From: Marinomonas aquimarina
Lineage (GTDB): Bacteria; Pseudomonadota; Gammaproteobacteria; Pseudomonadales; Marinomonadaceae
Direction of reading: 5' to 3'
Length of the DNA: 64,000 nucleotides
Assembly (NCBI RefSeq): GCF_900089755.1
Contig: NZ_FLOC01000008.1
Span: forward strand, 100,326-164,325
Both the position numbers and the translations under genes were made by a program. Below, in pieces: positions 16,796 to 25,987 of the stretch. The notes under the pieces are model-generated. The model was given only the letters and a program-made list of their open reading frames with translations, did not search any database and was not told the origin of the DNA. Position 1 is the stretch's first letter, and every line of letters starts with the position of its first letter.

Positions 16796-18151
16796 ATGAA
16801 GATTATTTTTCTTGGTGGTACAGAAACCGTTACAGGCTCTAAGTTCCTAGTAGAAACCAACACCACGCGCATTCTGGTCGATTGCGGTTTATTCCAAGGT
16901 TACAAGTGGTTAAGGGAGCGCAACCGCCAAACCTTACCCCTTGATATTGATAATCTCGATGCCGTAGTGCTGACCCATGCCCACTTAGATCACTCCGGTT
17001 ATGTGCCTGTGCTGTATAAAAAAGGCTACCGTGGCCCCGTCTTCACCCATCATGCGACCCGCGACCTGTGTAAGATCTTGCTCGCCGACAGCGGCCATTT
17101 ACAAGAAGAAGACGCACGTTTCTACGGCAAACATAAACTCAGTAAACACGAAAACCCCGAACCACTGTATGATCGCGCGACGGCCGAAGCCTCGATGCAA
17201 CTCTTCCAAGGTATCGAGTTTGAAGAGCAGGTACAGGTCGGCGACATCTGCTTCCACCTACAGCCTGTCGGGCATATTCTCGGCGCTGGCAGCGTGATTA
17301 TAGAAGCCGAAGGCAAGCGCATTGGCTTCTCCGGTGATGTTGGCCGACCCGATGACATTCTTAACTACCCACCTAAGCCACTGCCAGAATTAGACTTACT
17401 GATGTTGGAGTCGACCTATGGTGATCGACGCCATTCACAGGACGACCCGTACGAGCAACTCGCGGACATGGTCAACAAAACTGCGAAACGCGGTGGTGCC
17501 TTATTGATCCCATCGTTTGCGGTAGGCCGAGCACAAGTACTGCAGCATATGCTGCTCAGCATGATGGGGGAAGGTCGCATTCCGCCGATCCCTATCTACC
17601 TCGATAGCCCGATGGCGATTGATGTCTCCGAGCTCTACTGTGAGCATACTGCGCTACATAAGCTCTCTACCGTGCAAGCCAAACACATGTGTCAATCCAT
17701 CCACTACACCCGCGAAGTGGACGAGTCGAAAGCCTTGGCCGAATTGACCTACCCACACATTGTTATTGCGGGCAGCGGTATGGCGACGGGAGGGCGTATT
17801 TTGCACCACTTTAAGCGCCTACTCAGTAACCCTAAAACCTCGGTATTATTTGCTGGCTACCAATCAGGCGGTACACGGGGCGCGAAAATGGTTGGCGGTG
17901 CCAGCAGCGTCAAACTGCATGGGGAATGGATCCCGATTCGAGCCACCATCGAAAGCATGGATGCCCTCTCCGGCCATGCCGATTACGTAGACATTGAAAA
18001 GTGGCTGAAAGCATCTCAATTACGTGCCGGTACACAGATCTACTTGATCCACGGGGAGCCGGAAGCACTCGAAGGTATGCGCGACCACCTTGAGCAAACC
18101 ACCAACTTTAGAATCGACATCGCCGGCTACATGCGGATTATGCACGTCTAG
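16796..18151 (+). CDS. Metallo-beta-lactamase/beta-CASP RNase-like protein
   Basis: Protein of 451 residues of the RNA-specificity MBL-fold family (CPSF73/YSH1-like). The zinc ligands lie in HAHLDHSG (61-68), with further metal-site motifs PVGHILGAGS, GFSGDVGR, and LESTYGDR at the start of the beta-CASP insertion. The C-terminal part contains GSGMATGGRILHHFKRL and LSGHADYVDIE, typical of the RMMBL closing domain. It is expected to be a cytosolic endo- or exoribonuclease. The start has GAGG about 6 nt upstream. It stands alone between two oppositely oriented genes. Confidence 0.92.
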   Translation: MKIIFLGGTETVTGSKFLVETNTTRILVDCGLFQGYKWLRERNRQTLPLDIDNLDAVVLTHAHLDHSGYVPVLYKKGYRGPVFTHHATRDLCKILLADSGHLQEEDARFYGKHKLSKHENPEPLYDRATAEASMQLFQGIEFEEQVQVGDICFHLQPVGHILGAGSVIIEAEGKRIGFSGDVGRPDDILNYPPKPLPELDLLMLESTYGDRRHSQDDPYEQLADMVNKTAKRGGALLIPSFAVGRAQVLQHMLLSMMGEGRIPPIPIYLDSPMAIDVSELYCEHTALHKLSTVQAKHMCQSIHYTREVDESKALAELTYPHIVIAGSGMATGGRILHHFKRLLSNPKTSVLFAGYQSGGTRGAKMVGGASSVKLHGEWIPIRATIESMDALSGHADYVDIEKWLKASQLRAGTQIYLIHGEPEALEGMRDHLEQTTNFRIDIAGYMRIMHV

Positions 18152-18172
18152 CAAAACCACACACCATCGCTC

Positions 18173-19870
18173 TTAACTCACCGGTGGTGTGTGACTAAGG
18201 TCGGAAAAGGCTTCGACCACATCAGATACCGAACTAAAATAAGCGTCTTCGCCTACGGCCTTGGTAATCCCAGAGCGGTCCATACCATAGCGAACTCGAT
18301 CCGACACTTCGGCAAACACTAAGCGCACCCCCAGTTTGCGCAACTCATAGGACAAGGTCACTAAGGTACGCGCCGCCGTATAATCCACATCATCCACAGC
18401 AGACGCATCAATACAGAACCACTCTAATTCGGGGCGCGCACTGTTCGCCAGATACAGGACCTCGCGACTCATCAGTTCAGCGTTGGCGTAATACATACCA
18501 TGGGTAAAACGATACACCTGCAAGCCTGGCATTAGCTGGGCGTTGTTGTTCAGTGGTACCGCGCGCCAGCGACCATGACCATTGGGAATCACCACACTGT
18601 TGACCGGACGATAACCGTGACGCGTATGCACCAGTAGCGATAACACAATCGCCACTAAAATCCCCAGCTCAACCCCTAGCACCACCACACTGATCATGGT
18701 GGACAAAGCCACCCAAAATTCCCAAGGACGCTCATACAACACCTTGCGTAAGCCCTTAAGATCAATCAGCTCAAAGCCGATCAAAAACACTATCGTGGCG
18801 AGGGTCGCATGGGGTAAGTACGCTAATGGCTCGGTCAGTAGCACCAATACCAACAAGACAATGACCACGGTGACCAAATGCGCCAACTGACTGCGCCCTC
18901 CGGCACCGTCCACCATCTGAGTTTTGGTTGGACTACCATTGACCACAAATGCACCAGAGACCGCTGCACCAAGATTCGCAAGCCCCAGACCGATTAAATC
19001 TTGATTATCATTGGCCGTCTGTCGGTGGCGGGCGGCGTACGCCCGAGAGGTGGCCGAACTTTGTGCCAAGATCACCATTACCATGGCAAAAGCGGTGGGT
19101 AATAAATAGGTAAACTGTTCCCATGACAGGCGAAAAAGTGGCCACTGCAAACTTGGTAAACCGCTTGGCACCGCACCGACTAAGGCAATATCAAAGGTTT
19201 CCAGATTGAACATCCAACTGGCGACAATGGAGGCGATGACGGCCAGCAAGGCACCAGGTATACGTTTCGAGAGCAAACGGATCCCCACCACGGCAATGAG
19301 GGTACATAACGACACTATTAGGGTATGAACATTTAAAGTTTCCAGCGTGGGCCAGTGCAGGATCAAATGCGCAATGGAGCTTAAACCATCACTATGGATG
19401 CCCAGCATACCGGGCATCTGACTGACCGCAACCTGAATGCCGACACCACTTAAGAAACCGATCAATACCGTACGCGAGAGGAAGTTCGCCAGCATCCCCA
19501 GATTAAGGATGCGTGCTAACAGCAACATACCGCCGACGATCATCGCCAGCACTGAGGCCATGGCCAAATACTCGTCGGAACCTGAGATGGCAATGGCCCC
19601 AAGCGACGTCGCTAACATGGCCGCCGTGGCCGAGTCAGCCCCGACAACTAGCTGACGCGAAGCGCCAAACATGGCAAATAAAAACATGGGCAGCAGCATG
19701 GTATACAAGCCCGCCACCACTGGCACACCAGCAATCTGGGTATAGCCCATGACTTCTGGAATAGCCAAGGCCGCCAGCGTCAGACCCGCCAGCACTTCCT
19801 GCGATAAACGGGTCCGATCAATAGGCCATACACTTTGGAATAATCGAAAACGTTGACGTCCGATTGTCAT
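18173..19870 (-). CDS. SulP-family anion transporter with STAS domain
   Basis: Inner-membrane SLC26/SulP transporter of 565 residues. The N-terminal family signature region reads LTLAALAIPEVMGYTQIAG, followed by about 10-14 membrane segments and a C-terminal cytosolic STAS domain (about 440-555). Members move sulfate, bicarbonate or dicarboxylates; the substrate here is not resolved. It lies downstream of the LysR gene in the same direction. A 9-bp stem (CACACACCA at 18158-18166 with TGGTGTGTG at 18185-18193) overlaps its 3' end and that of the convergent RNase-like gene and may help termination. Confidence 0.93.
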   Translation of the reverse strand: MTIGRQRFRLFQSVWPIDRTRLSQEVLAGLTLAALAIPEVMGYTQIAGVPVVAGLYTMLLPMFLFAMFGASRQLVVGADSATAAMLATSLGAIAISGSDEYLAMASVLAMIVGGMLLLARILNLGMLANFLSRTVLIGFLSGVGIQVAVSQMPGMLGIHSDGLSSIAHLILHWPTLETLNVHTLIVSLCTLIAVVGIRLLSKRIPGALLAVIASIVASWMFNLETFDIALVGAVPSGLPSLQWPLFRLSWEQFTYLLPTAFAMVMVILAQSSATSRAYAARHRQTANDNQDLIGLGLANLGAAVSGAFVVNGSPTKTQMVDGAGGRSQLAHLVTVVIVLLVLVLLTEPLAYLPHATLATIVFLIGFELIDLKGLRKVLYERPWEFWVALSTMISVVVLGVELGILVAIVLSLLVHTRHGYRPVNSVVIPNGHGRWRAVPLNNNAQLMPGLQVYRFTHGMYYANAELMSREVLYLANSARPELEWFCIDASAVDDVDYTAARTLVTLSYELRKLGVRLVFAEVSDRVRYGMDRSGITKAVGEDAYFSSVSDVVEAFSDLSHTPPVS

Positions 19871-19940
19871 AACAAGGCTCTCTTAAATAGTAGCGCGCTC
19901 TTTATAGGCCCAGTGAAGGCTCGCGCTACGGTTTTTGACA

Positions 19941-20831
19941 TCACTGCTGTAACCGACTTTGGCGCTCCAACCAGTTAAAGAATAACAGGGCTTCGGGGGA
20001 TAAATCCGTGCCAGACTTACGTACTAAATAGAATGACTCGCTGGCCGGAATACGCTGATCAAACAGTTCCACTAGACGACCGTCGGCCAGCATATCTTCG
20101 ACCATGGAGGAGCGGGCCAACGCCACCCCTACCCCGACTTCAGCGAGGCGCAGGGACGCGAGTAATGTATCCAGCTGCATGCCACGAGACGGATCCACCT
20201 GCTCTTCATTGATCATCGATAGCCAATAGCCCCAACCTTCTTCATAGCCTAGTACATGCAGTAAAGTGGTCTTGCCAAGATCGCTTGGCGATTGAATCTG
20301 ACTACGCTCGACGAGGTCCGGTGAACACACAGGAAATAAAGTATCCCAGCTTAAGCGCTGCGACACATAGCCAGGCCACTGACCATTGCCCCAACGGATC
20401 TCAAAGTCATCGTCGGCGTCGGTGTCTTTGACCCATAGAGAGCTGATGTAGCGAATATCGATGTTTGGGTGCTGCTGATTAAACTCGGCCAAACGCGGTG
20501 CCAGCCAATGCACGAAGAAGGATAAACTGCCGCGAATTTTCACCGGCGTGCGTTGCTCGGAATTGAACAGCTCATTGGTGGCCGCCGCTAAGCGGGAAAT
20601 GGAGTCCTGCACCACAGGCAAATAAGACATGCCTTCATCGGTCAAGGTTAAGCCGCGCGGCAAACGCTTAAATAAGGCTACGCCTAGGTGACGCTCAAGC
20701 AAGCGGATTTGCTGGCTCACCGCACCTTGTGTCAAATGCAGCTCCTGCGCGGCTTTGGTAAAGTTCAAGCTGCGCGCAGAGACTTCAAAGGTGCGTAACC
20801 AGTTTAATGGGGGAAGTGTTTTCTCATTCAT
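19941..20831 (-). CDS. LysR-family regulator (GcvA type)
   Basis: Regulator of about 296 residues with the GcvA-type N-terminus (PPLNWLRTFEVSARSLNFTKAA) and helix-turn-helix (LTQGAVSQQIRLLE). The effector domain follows. It lies 40 bp downstream of the ABC ATPase gene in the same orientation, so it is probably the last gene of the amino acid uptake operon or at least co-regulated with it; targets are otherwise unknown. ATG at 20831 is preferred over the upstream TTG at 20843. A hairpin at 19890-19929 (stem GTAGCGCG/CGCGCTAC) may terminate the transcript. Confidence 0.9.
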   Translation of the reverse strand: MNEKTLPPLNWLRTFEVSARSLNFTKAAQELHLTQGAVSQQIRLLERHLGVALFKRLPRGLTLTDEGMSYLPVVQDSISRLAAATNELFNSEQRTPVKIRGSLSFFVHWLAPRLAEFNQQHPNIDIRYISSLWVKDTDADDDFEIRWGNGQWPGYVSQRLSWDTLFPVCSPDLVERSQIQSPSDLGKTTLLHVLGYEEGWGYWLSMINEEQVDPSRGMQLDTLLASLRLAEVGVGVALARSSMVEDMLADGRLVELFDQRIPASESFYLVRKSGTDLSPEALLFFNWLERQSRLQQ

Positions 20832-20871
20832 CAAAGCACCCAAGCGCCGACCGTTTCGATTAGAAAGGCGC

Positions 20872-21609
20872 TTAGAGTACCTGACCTAGAAAACGTTGCA
20901 AGCGTGGGTGTTCAGAATTAAAGAAACGCTCAGGGGATTCCTCAAGCACCAACTCACCGTCTTCCATAAACACCACACGATCGGCCACTTCACGGGCAAA
21001 ACCCATTTCATGGGTGACCACGACCATAGTCATGCCTTCTTTGGCAAGGCTCTTCATTACGTCCAAGACTTCACCCACCATCTCTGGGTCCAAAGCACTG
21101 GTCGGCTCATCAAACAGTAACGCCTTAGGCTTCATGGCTAAAGAACGGGCAATTGCTACACGCTGTTGCTGACCGCCGGATAAACGTGACGGAAAGCTTT
21201 CCATACGCTCATGAAGCCCGACGCGGTAAAGCAAGTCTTTGGCTTCCTGCTCCACTTCCGCTTTATCGCGTTTTAGCACTTTTAAAGGCGCCAACATCAC
21301 ATTGCCAAGTGCTGTTTTATGGGGAAACAGATTAAACGACTGAAACACCATGCCCACTTCTTCACGCAGCTTATTAATGTCGGTGCTTTTATCTACTAAA
21401 TCGATGTCATCAATCTTAATGTGACCCGAAGATATAGTTTCCAGCTGATTTAAGGTACGTAGGAAGGTAGATTTACCCGAACCACTTGGGCCGATAATCA
21501 CCACCACTTCGCCACGGTGGATATCCAGCGAAACGTCTTTTAGCGCATGACAGCCATTTTCAAAGACTTTGTTTACATCACGAGCTTCGATCAATACTTG
21601 GTTTTGCAT
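20872..21609 (-). CDS. Polar amino acid ABC transporter ATP-binding protein
   Basis: GlnQ/HisP-type ATPase of about 245 residues powering the uptake system encoded upstream. It has Walker A (GPSGSGKST), Q-loop ([11 protein letters not shown], typical of the polar amino acid subfamily), signature [15 protein letters not shown], Walker B ([12 protein letters not shown]) and the H-loop ([10 protein letters not shown]). The frame is open to a GTG at 21621 that overlaps the permease stop by 8 bp; the ATG at 21609 just after the permease stop is taken here. Translational coupling with the permease is likely. Confidence 0.95.
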   Translation of the reverse strand: MQNQVLIEARDVNKVFENGCHALKDVSLDIHRGEVVVIIGPSGSGKSTFLRTLNQLETISSGHIKIDDIDLVDKSTDINKLREEVGMVFQSFNLFPHKTALGNVMLAPLKVLKRDKAEVEQEAKDLLYRVGLHERMESFPSRLSGGQQQRVAIARSLAMKPKALLFDEPTSALDPEMVGEVLDVMKSLAKEGMTMVVVTHEMGFAREVADRVVFMEDGELVLEESPERFFNSEHPRLQRFLGQVL

Positions 21610-21613
21610 TGTA

Positions 21614-22561
21614 TCAGTCACTGGCCGCTAACCTCTTTTCTAAACGTTGAATCGCCCAAGACAAACTACCGGTTACAAGCAGGTATAACGCCGCTACAGC
21701 AAACCAGACTTCAAAGGGTGCAAAGCTGCCGCTAACCACCTCACGGCCGGCTTTGGTTAAGTCGGTAATGGAAATCACCGAGACTAAAGAGGAGTCTTTG
21801 ATGAGGTTAATGAACTGTCCTGCTAATGACGGCAAAGTGCGCTTGATCGCCTGAGGCATCACCACATAGGTCATCGCCTGGGCATAGTTCATGCCCAAAG
21901 AACGCGCCGCTTCCATCTGCCCTGGTGGCACGGATTGAATACCACCACGCACAATTTCCGCTACATAAGCGCCCGTAAAAATCGACAATGCAGCCACGCC
22001 AGCGGTAAAACGATCGAGATCAAATACGGTGCCGATAAAGAAGTAGACGATAAAAATCTGCACCAGCAAAGGCGTGCCACGAATGACTTCGACATAGGTC
22101 ACCGCAAGGTTGCGCCACACCTGACCGTGCGCCACGCGCATCAAACCAAAAATGACACCCAGTAAAATCGAGAAAATCAGTGCTAAGAAAGAGATCTCAA
22201 TCGTCACCCATAAACCTTCGGCAATTGGCCCAAAGCGCCAGCCTTCTATTCGAGCAATGGTGTCGCCTTGGAAGATCAAATCACCATCGCGTGCTACCAG
22301 AGAATCGTAATCAGGAACGATCTGCGGCGCACCACCGTAATCAGGTGTAATGCTCAACTGGCCGGAAGCATTAACGACTGCTGTGCCATCCGTTTGCGCA
22401 ATGATGTCTTGCGGCTCAGTATTGATCACATAAGGCCAAAGACGTTCCCAGTGCCAGGTGTAATTGATCTTTTGACCAGAGAAATATACTCCAGCGATCA
22501 AAGTCGCCATGATGACGAAATATAGGCCGTGTCCAAGCCAGCGACGAGATTGTGTTTGCAT
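21614..22561 (-). CDS. Polar amino acid ABC transporter permease with enlarged periplasmic loop
   Basis: Inner-membrane permease of 315 residues. The C-terminal 200 residues carry the usual HisM/GlnP-type fold with the EAA loop ([20 protein letters not shown]). Unusually, about 85 hydrophilic residues (about 32-115) separate the first membrane segment from this core, forming a predicted periplasmic domain. A single permease gene implies a homodimer. The start is marked by AAGAG about 7 nt upstream. It lies between the binding-protein and ATPase genes, with a terminator-like hairpin upstream. Confidence 0.92.
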   Translation of the reverse strand: MQTQSRRWLGHGLYFVIMATLIAGVYFSGQKINYTWHWERLWPYVINTEPQDIIAQTDGTAVVNASGQLSITPDYGGAPQIVPDYDSLVARDGDLIFQGDTIARIEGWRFGPIAEGLWVTIEISFLALIFSILLGVIFGLMRVAHGQVWRNLAVTYVEVIRGTPLLVQIFIVYFFIGTVFDLDRFTAGVAALSIFTGAYVAEIVRGGIQSVPPGQMEAARSLGMNYAQAMTYVVMPQAIKRTLPSLAGQFINLIKDSSLVSVISITDLTKAGREVVSGSFAPFEVWFAVAALYLLVTGSLSWAIQRLEKRLAASD

Positions 22562-22580
22562 GATGTCTCTTAAATAGAAA

Positions 22581-22604
22581 AAGAGCCTAACAAAGTAGGC
22601 TCTT
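22581..22604 (-). terminator. Intra-operon attenuating terminator
   Basis: Perfect 9-bp stem AAGAGCCTA / TAGGCTCTT with a 6-nt loop, followed on the minus strand by TTTTTCTATTT. It sits between the binding-protein gene and the permease gene, so partial termination would give more binding protein than membrane components. Confidence 0.8.
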
Positions 22605-22631
22605 GGTAAGACTTACTGAACTATTCAGCGC

Positions 22632-23441
22632 TTACTGGATGCTGTCGACCCAAGCATCCGAGTTAAACCATTTGTCGTAGATGCGATCGTAAGTACCGTC
22701 TTTCTTGATCTGCACTAGATAGTTATTCAAGAAGTTTAGGAAATTCACATCGTCTTGGCGAATCGCCCAACCTAGCGGCTCGTAAGTAAAGGCTTCGTCC
22801 AAGTGCACCACACCGCCTTTGTTCTGAGCTGCGTACATGGCATTGTATGGCAGATCATAAACAAACGCGTCCGCTTTACCATTTTTCACTTGAAGAACAG
22901 AGTCCGCAGATGTTTCAAATAGGTTTAGCTGAGCATTTGGGAAATACTTTTTCGCAGCAATCGCACCGGTTGTGCCAATCTGTGAGACAAGATTGTATTT
23001 CGGATCGTTTAGATCACGGTAGTCTGTAATCTCAGCTGCTACTTCAGGCGTCACCAATACTGTCTGACCCATTTCTAAGTAAGTATCAGCAAAAAGTACT
23101 TTTAGATTACGCTCTGGAGTAATGCCCATACCACCGTTGATGATGTCACATTTGCCAGTTTGCAGCGCAGGAATGATACCGTCCCAAGCCGTGTTCACTG
23201 GCACAAATTTCACACCCATCGCGCGCGCCATATGTTTTGATACATCGATATCAAAACCGATAAAACGACCGTCTTTGGTTTTCATTTCAAAAGGAATGTA
23301 GCCCGCTTCAAAACACACCTTTAATTCACCCGTCGATAAAATGTTATCGATGGCAGAATCTGCAGCATTGGCCACTGTGCTGCCTAACACTGAACCAGCC
23401 AGAGCTAGGCCTGCTAAAGCTTTTTTGAAACCTAGTTTCAT
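22632..23441 (-). CDS. Polar amino acid ABC transporter substrate-binding protein
   Basis: Periplasmic solute-binding protein of about 269 residues (SBP family 3). It has a signal peptide with cleavage near VANA-AD, the entry motif GELKVCFEAGYIPFEM, the ligand-contact region GFDIDVSKHMARAMG, and the second-lobe motif NAMYAAQNKGG. The start at 23441 has GAGGA about 6 nt upstream. It is the first gene of the operon: binding protein, permease, ATPase, then a LysR gene. The amino acid bound is not predictable. Confidence 0.93.
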   Translation of the reverse strand: MKLGFKKALAGLALAGSVLGSTVANAADSAIDNILSTGELKVCFEAGYIPFEMKTKDGRFIGFDIDVSKHMARAMGVKFVPVNTAWDGIIPALQTGKCDIINGGMGITPERNLKVLFADTYLEMGQTVLVTPEVAAEITDYRDLNDPKYNLVSQIGTTGAIAAKKYFPNAQLNLFETSADSVLQVKNGKADAFVYDLPYNAMYAAQNKGGVVHLDEAFTYEPLGWAIRQDDVNFLNFLNNYLVQIKKDGTYDRIYDKWFNSDAWVDSIQ

Positions 23442-23741
23442 GTCATTCCTCATTCATTTGTTTTGTTATGTGCTCACTTGTTCAAAGCCTTTAATAATTT
23501 GAGCGCCAGGCGGTGAGCTAAAAGGGTGACACAATATACCCAAAAGCAGAAAGGAGTAGTATCGACAGGATCGAGCCCTAAGACCAAAGTTTTTTAATAG
23601 GTTAGGCTATATTTTGCTATTTATTCGTCATTATAGACATAAAAACTCAAATTAGACCTATCAAAAATAATGAATTCGATTTTATTTCGGGAGCAGCCTC
23701 GCTAGAATGTGCCGATTTTCAACCTAGCGGAAAACAGCATT

Positions 23742-24641
23742 ATGACGACAGTCACCATACTTGACGGCGGCATGGGCCGTGAACTAGAACGCCGTGGCGC
23801 ACCATTTAAGCAACCAGAATGGTCTGCTCTAGCCATGATGGAAGCACCAGAGATCGTAAAAGAGGTGCACAAAGCCTTTATCGCTGCGGGCTCTCGAGTG
23901 ATTACCACCAACAGCTATGCCCTAGTACCGTTTCATATTGGTGAAGAAGTGTTCCAGCAACGCGCTACTGAGCTTGCCATCGACTCAGCCAACATTGCTC
24001 GCCAAGCAGTAGAAGAAAGCGGTGAAAAGGTAACAATCGCAGGTTCCCTTGCGCCACTGTTTGGTTCTTACCGTGCCGATCTTTACCAAGCGGAACGCGC
24101 CGAAGAAATCGCCCGCCCATTGATCACCGCCCTAGCCCCTAGTGTGGACCTTTGGTTAAACGAAACCCAAAGCTTACTGGCGGAAACCTTGCTGATGAAA
24201 AAGCTGGTCGACGAACTCGACAGAGAGAAAAAACCTTACTGGGTGTCGTTCACGCTAGAAGACGCAGAGCCAACCACAGAGCCCTGCCTGCGCTCAGGTG
24301 AAACCGTCGTAGAAGCCGTCAAAGCCATGGCCGCAGCGGGCGTGGATGGCATTTTGTTTAACTGCTGTCAGCCAGAGATCATCGCCGATGCGATTGCTCT
24401 GACCAAACAAGTTTTAGCTGAGATCAATAAGGAGCTTCAGATCGGAGCCTACGCCAACGCCTTCCCTCCGCAGCCTAAAAATGCGACTGCTAACGATGGC
24501 CTCGACGAGCTGCGTGCCGACCTAACGCCAGAGTCTTACCTAGTCTGGGCGGAAAAATGGTGCGAGCTGGGCGCAACACTGATCGGTGGTTGCTGCGGTA
24601 TTGGCCCTGACCATATTGCTGCTTTGGCAAAGCGCCTTTAA
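23742..24641 (+). CDS. Homocysteine S-methyltransferase family protein
   Basis: Cytosolic zinc enzyme of 299 residues that methylates homocysteine to methionine, probably from S-methylmethionine or betaine. The three zinc ligands are visible: the Cys in LFNCCQPE and the pair in GGCCGIGPDH near the C-terminus. The N-terminal DGGMGRELERRG is the family entry motif. The ATG at 23742 (MTTVTILDGG) is preferred over the 23709 start, which adds residues not found in the family. It is divergent from the amino acid uptake operon; a functional link to methionine or S-methylmethionine uptake is only suggestive. Confidence 0.9.
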   Translation: MTTVTILDGGMGRELERRGAPFKQPEWSALAMMEAPEIVKEVHKAFIAAGSRVITTNSYALVPFHIGEEVFQQRATELAIDSANIARQAVEESGEKVTIAGSLAPLFGSYRADLYQAERAEEIARPLITALAPSVDLWLNETQSLLAETLLMKKLVDELDREKKPYWVSFTLEDAEPTTEPCLRSGETVVEAVKAMAAAGVDGILFNCCQPEIIADAIALTKQVLAEINKELQIGAYANAFPPQPKNATANDGLDELRADLTPESYLVWAEKWCELGATLIGGCCGIGPDHIAALAKRL

Positions 24642-24670
24642 TCCGGCTGTAGCACCCCCTAGAAACAACA

Positions 24671-24698
24671 AAGCCCCGACAGTTTCCTGTCGGGGCTT
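24671..24698. terminator. Strong bidirectional terminator
   Basis: Perfect 12-bp stem AAGCCCCGACAG / CTGTCGGGGCTT with a TTTC loop, followed on the plus strand by TTGTTTTT. It serves the homocysteine methyltransferase gene and, on the minus strand, the exported-protein gene at 24736. Confidence 0.92.
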
Positions 24699-24735
24699 TT
24701 GTTTTTCGGCGTTCACTTCGTCATTCAGCGAATGC

Positions 24736-25020
24736 TTAGTTCGCCTGAGTCACAGAAGTGTTGTGCGCATCAAACTGAGCTTGTAGTGAGTCGATTTTGT
24801 CTTGGTAAGCATCAAGCTTCTGCGACAAGGTCGCTGGCGAGTTGAACTCTACTGTTGGGTTAGATTCAACGCCCATTGTCTCAAGTTGTGCAGACAATGC
24901 TTTGGCATGGGCTTGCGCATCTAGGTAGTTATCTAGCAAGTTGTTTTCATCGCTGGCTGCGAAAGAAGCCGTTGCTGATAGAGTTAGGGCTGCGATAAGT
25001 GCTGGTGTTTTGAAGTTCAT
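24736..25020 (-). CDS. Small exported protein, family member 3
   Basis: Protein of 94 residues, nearly identical to member 4 in its first 80 residues. Signal peptide MNFKTPALIAALTLSATASFA, then a mature acidic chain with DENNLLDNYLDAQAHAKALS, QLETMGVES and ATLSQKLDAYQDKI; it ends TQAN. The central QLETMG and SQKLDA motifs are shared with members 1 and 2. No Cys, probably helical. The start at 25020 has AAAGGTGA upstream. Compared with member 4 it has a few extra residues at the C-terminus (AHNTSVTQAN against TVHKAN). Function unknown. Confidence 0.88.
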   Translation of the reverse strand: MNFKTPALIAALTLSATASFAASDENNLLDNYLDAQAHAKALSAQLETMGVESNPTVEFNSPATLSQKLDAYQDKIDSLQAQFDAHNTSVTQAN

Positions 25021-25086
25021 AATAGTCACCTTTTAATCCGTTAAACATTTTGTGTTTATCTACCCAGCGAAACCGTTTGATTTAAC

Positions 25087-25439
25087 GTTTCGCGCTTCGA
25101 TGGAATTAATAGTAACGCTTAGAAAATTTAAAAAAAGAGCGCAAAATGGCGTTTCAAAATGCTTCCCTCAATTAGATAAAACCGTCTTAATTGTCGATAA
25201 AAGCACCAATAACGCAAAGCGGAAAACAAATGATAGAAAATCATAATAATTTGCAAAAACTGTTCATAAGAAGCACCACACAATCAAGGCTAGAAGCGGG
25301 TTATGGCGAAATTTTGCAAGAAGAGTTTAAGAGTCGATGCATAATCCATCCTTAAAATAGCGCATTGGATGAATCAGCCTCGATTGACTTACATAATTGA
25401 AATCGAATGATTCGATAGGGATTGATCGAAACGTTCGAT
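25087..25439 (-). promoter_or_regulatory. Conserved spacing-constrained upstream module (member 3 copy)
   Basis: Same five blocks, in the same order and with the same spacing as the member 2 and member 4 copies: GTTTCGCG (25087), GCGTTTCAAAATGCTTCC with CTCAA (25149-25171), CAAAAACTGTTCA (25254-25266), CTTAAA (25351-25356) and TTGAAATCGA (25397-25406), with a CGAT at 25436-25439. The probable -10 (TATTAAT on the minus strand) lies in the first block. Confidence 0.75.
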
Positions 25440-25470
25440 CAATCCACTTAAAGCAGAGACAGTGCCTTAT

Positions 25471-25821
25471 TTAGCGGATCCAAGAGCCGATAACTTTGAC
25501 CTCATCAGCAATGCTTTTTAAGTACAACATCACTAAGAAATCCCCCTCTACCTTGCTGCTCCACTGCTTCCACAGCACCACAACATGGTCGCCTTGACGC
25601 AACACGCTTAAAAATTCACGCTCTTCGGTCAGCGAGGTAAACATTTTGCTGTATTGCCACTGATGCTCAACCGCTGCACGAGCCTGTTCGTCGGCAGACT
25701 CGGGCAGCATATATTTAGAATATAAAGCCCAATCTTTGCTGTTAGCGCCCTTGACCATATCCCCCCAGATTTGCTCTGCAAGGTCACGGATTTCGTCATC
25801 AGACAGCGCGAGAATATTCAT
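25471..25821 (-). CDS. Small hypothetical protein, possibly NTF2/SnoaL-like
   Basis: Cytosolic protein of 116 residues not confidently recognised. It opens with an acidic helix (DDEIRDLAEQIWGDMVKGANSK), then DWALYSKYMLP and a series of beta strands (REFLSVLRQGDHVVVLWKQW, GDFLVMLYLK, EVKVIGSWI) in the order expected of the NTF2-like alpha+beta cone fold. There is no obvious catalytic His/Asp set. AGGA about 7 nt before the ATG supports the start. The fold suggestion is inference. Confidence 0.7.
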   Translation of the reverse strand: MNILALSDDEIRDLAEQIWGDMVKGANSKDWALYSKYMLPESADEQARAAVEHQWQYSKMFTSLTEEREFLSVLRQGDHVVVLWKQWSSKVEGDFLVMLYLKSIADEVKVIGSWIR

Positions 25822-25928
25822 ATCAGAATCCTATTTATTATTAAGTGGCCATAAATGTGGGGGACACTAGAACACAATCATGACCATTTTTAAATAACTC
25901 ACTGTAATGAGGTAAAGGGCCCAGAACA

Positions 25929-25963
25929 ATTAAGCCCCAATAGGGAACCTATCAGGGCTTAAT
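25929..25963 (-). terminator. Terminator of the GAF-EAL gene
   Basis: Sixteen-bp imperfect stem ATTAAGCCCCAATAGG / CCTATCAGGGCTTAAT with a 3-nt loop just beyond the stop of the GAF-EAL gene. The following U-run is short (TTGTTCT). Confidence 0.6.
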
Positions 25964-25987
25964 ACACAAGTATTGATGGCTTGCTGT

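Noticed and set aside
18158..18193. Terminator between the RNase-like gene and the SulP gene
   Set aside because: The 9-bp stem overlaps the SulP stop and has no U-run, so it is mentioned in the SulP entry but not listed as a terminator.
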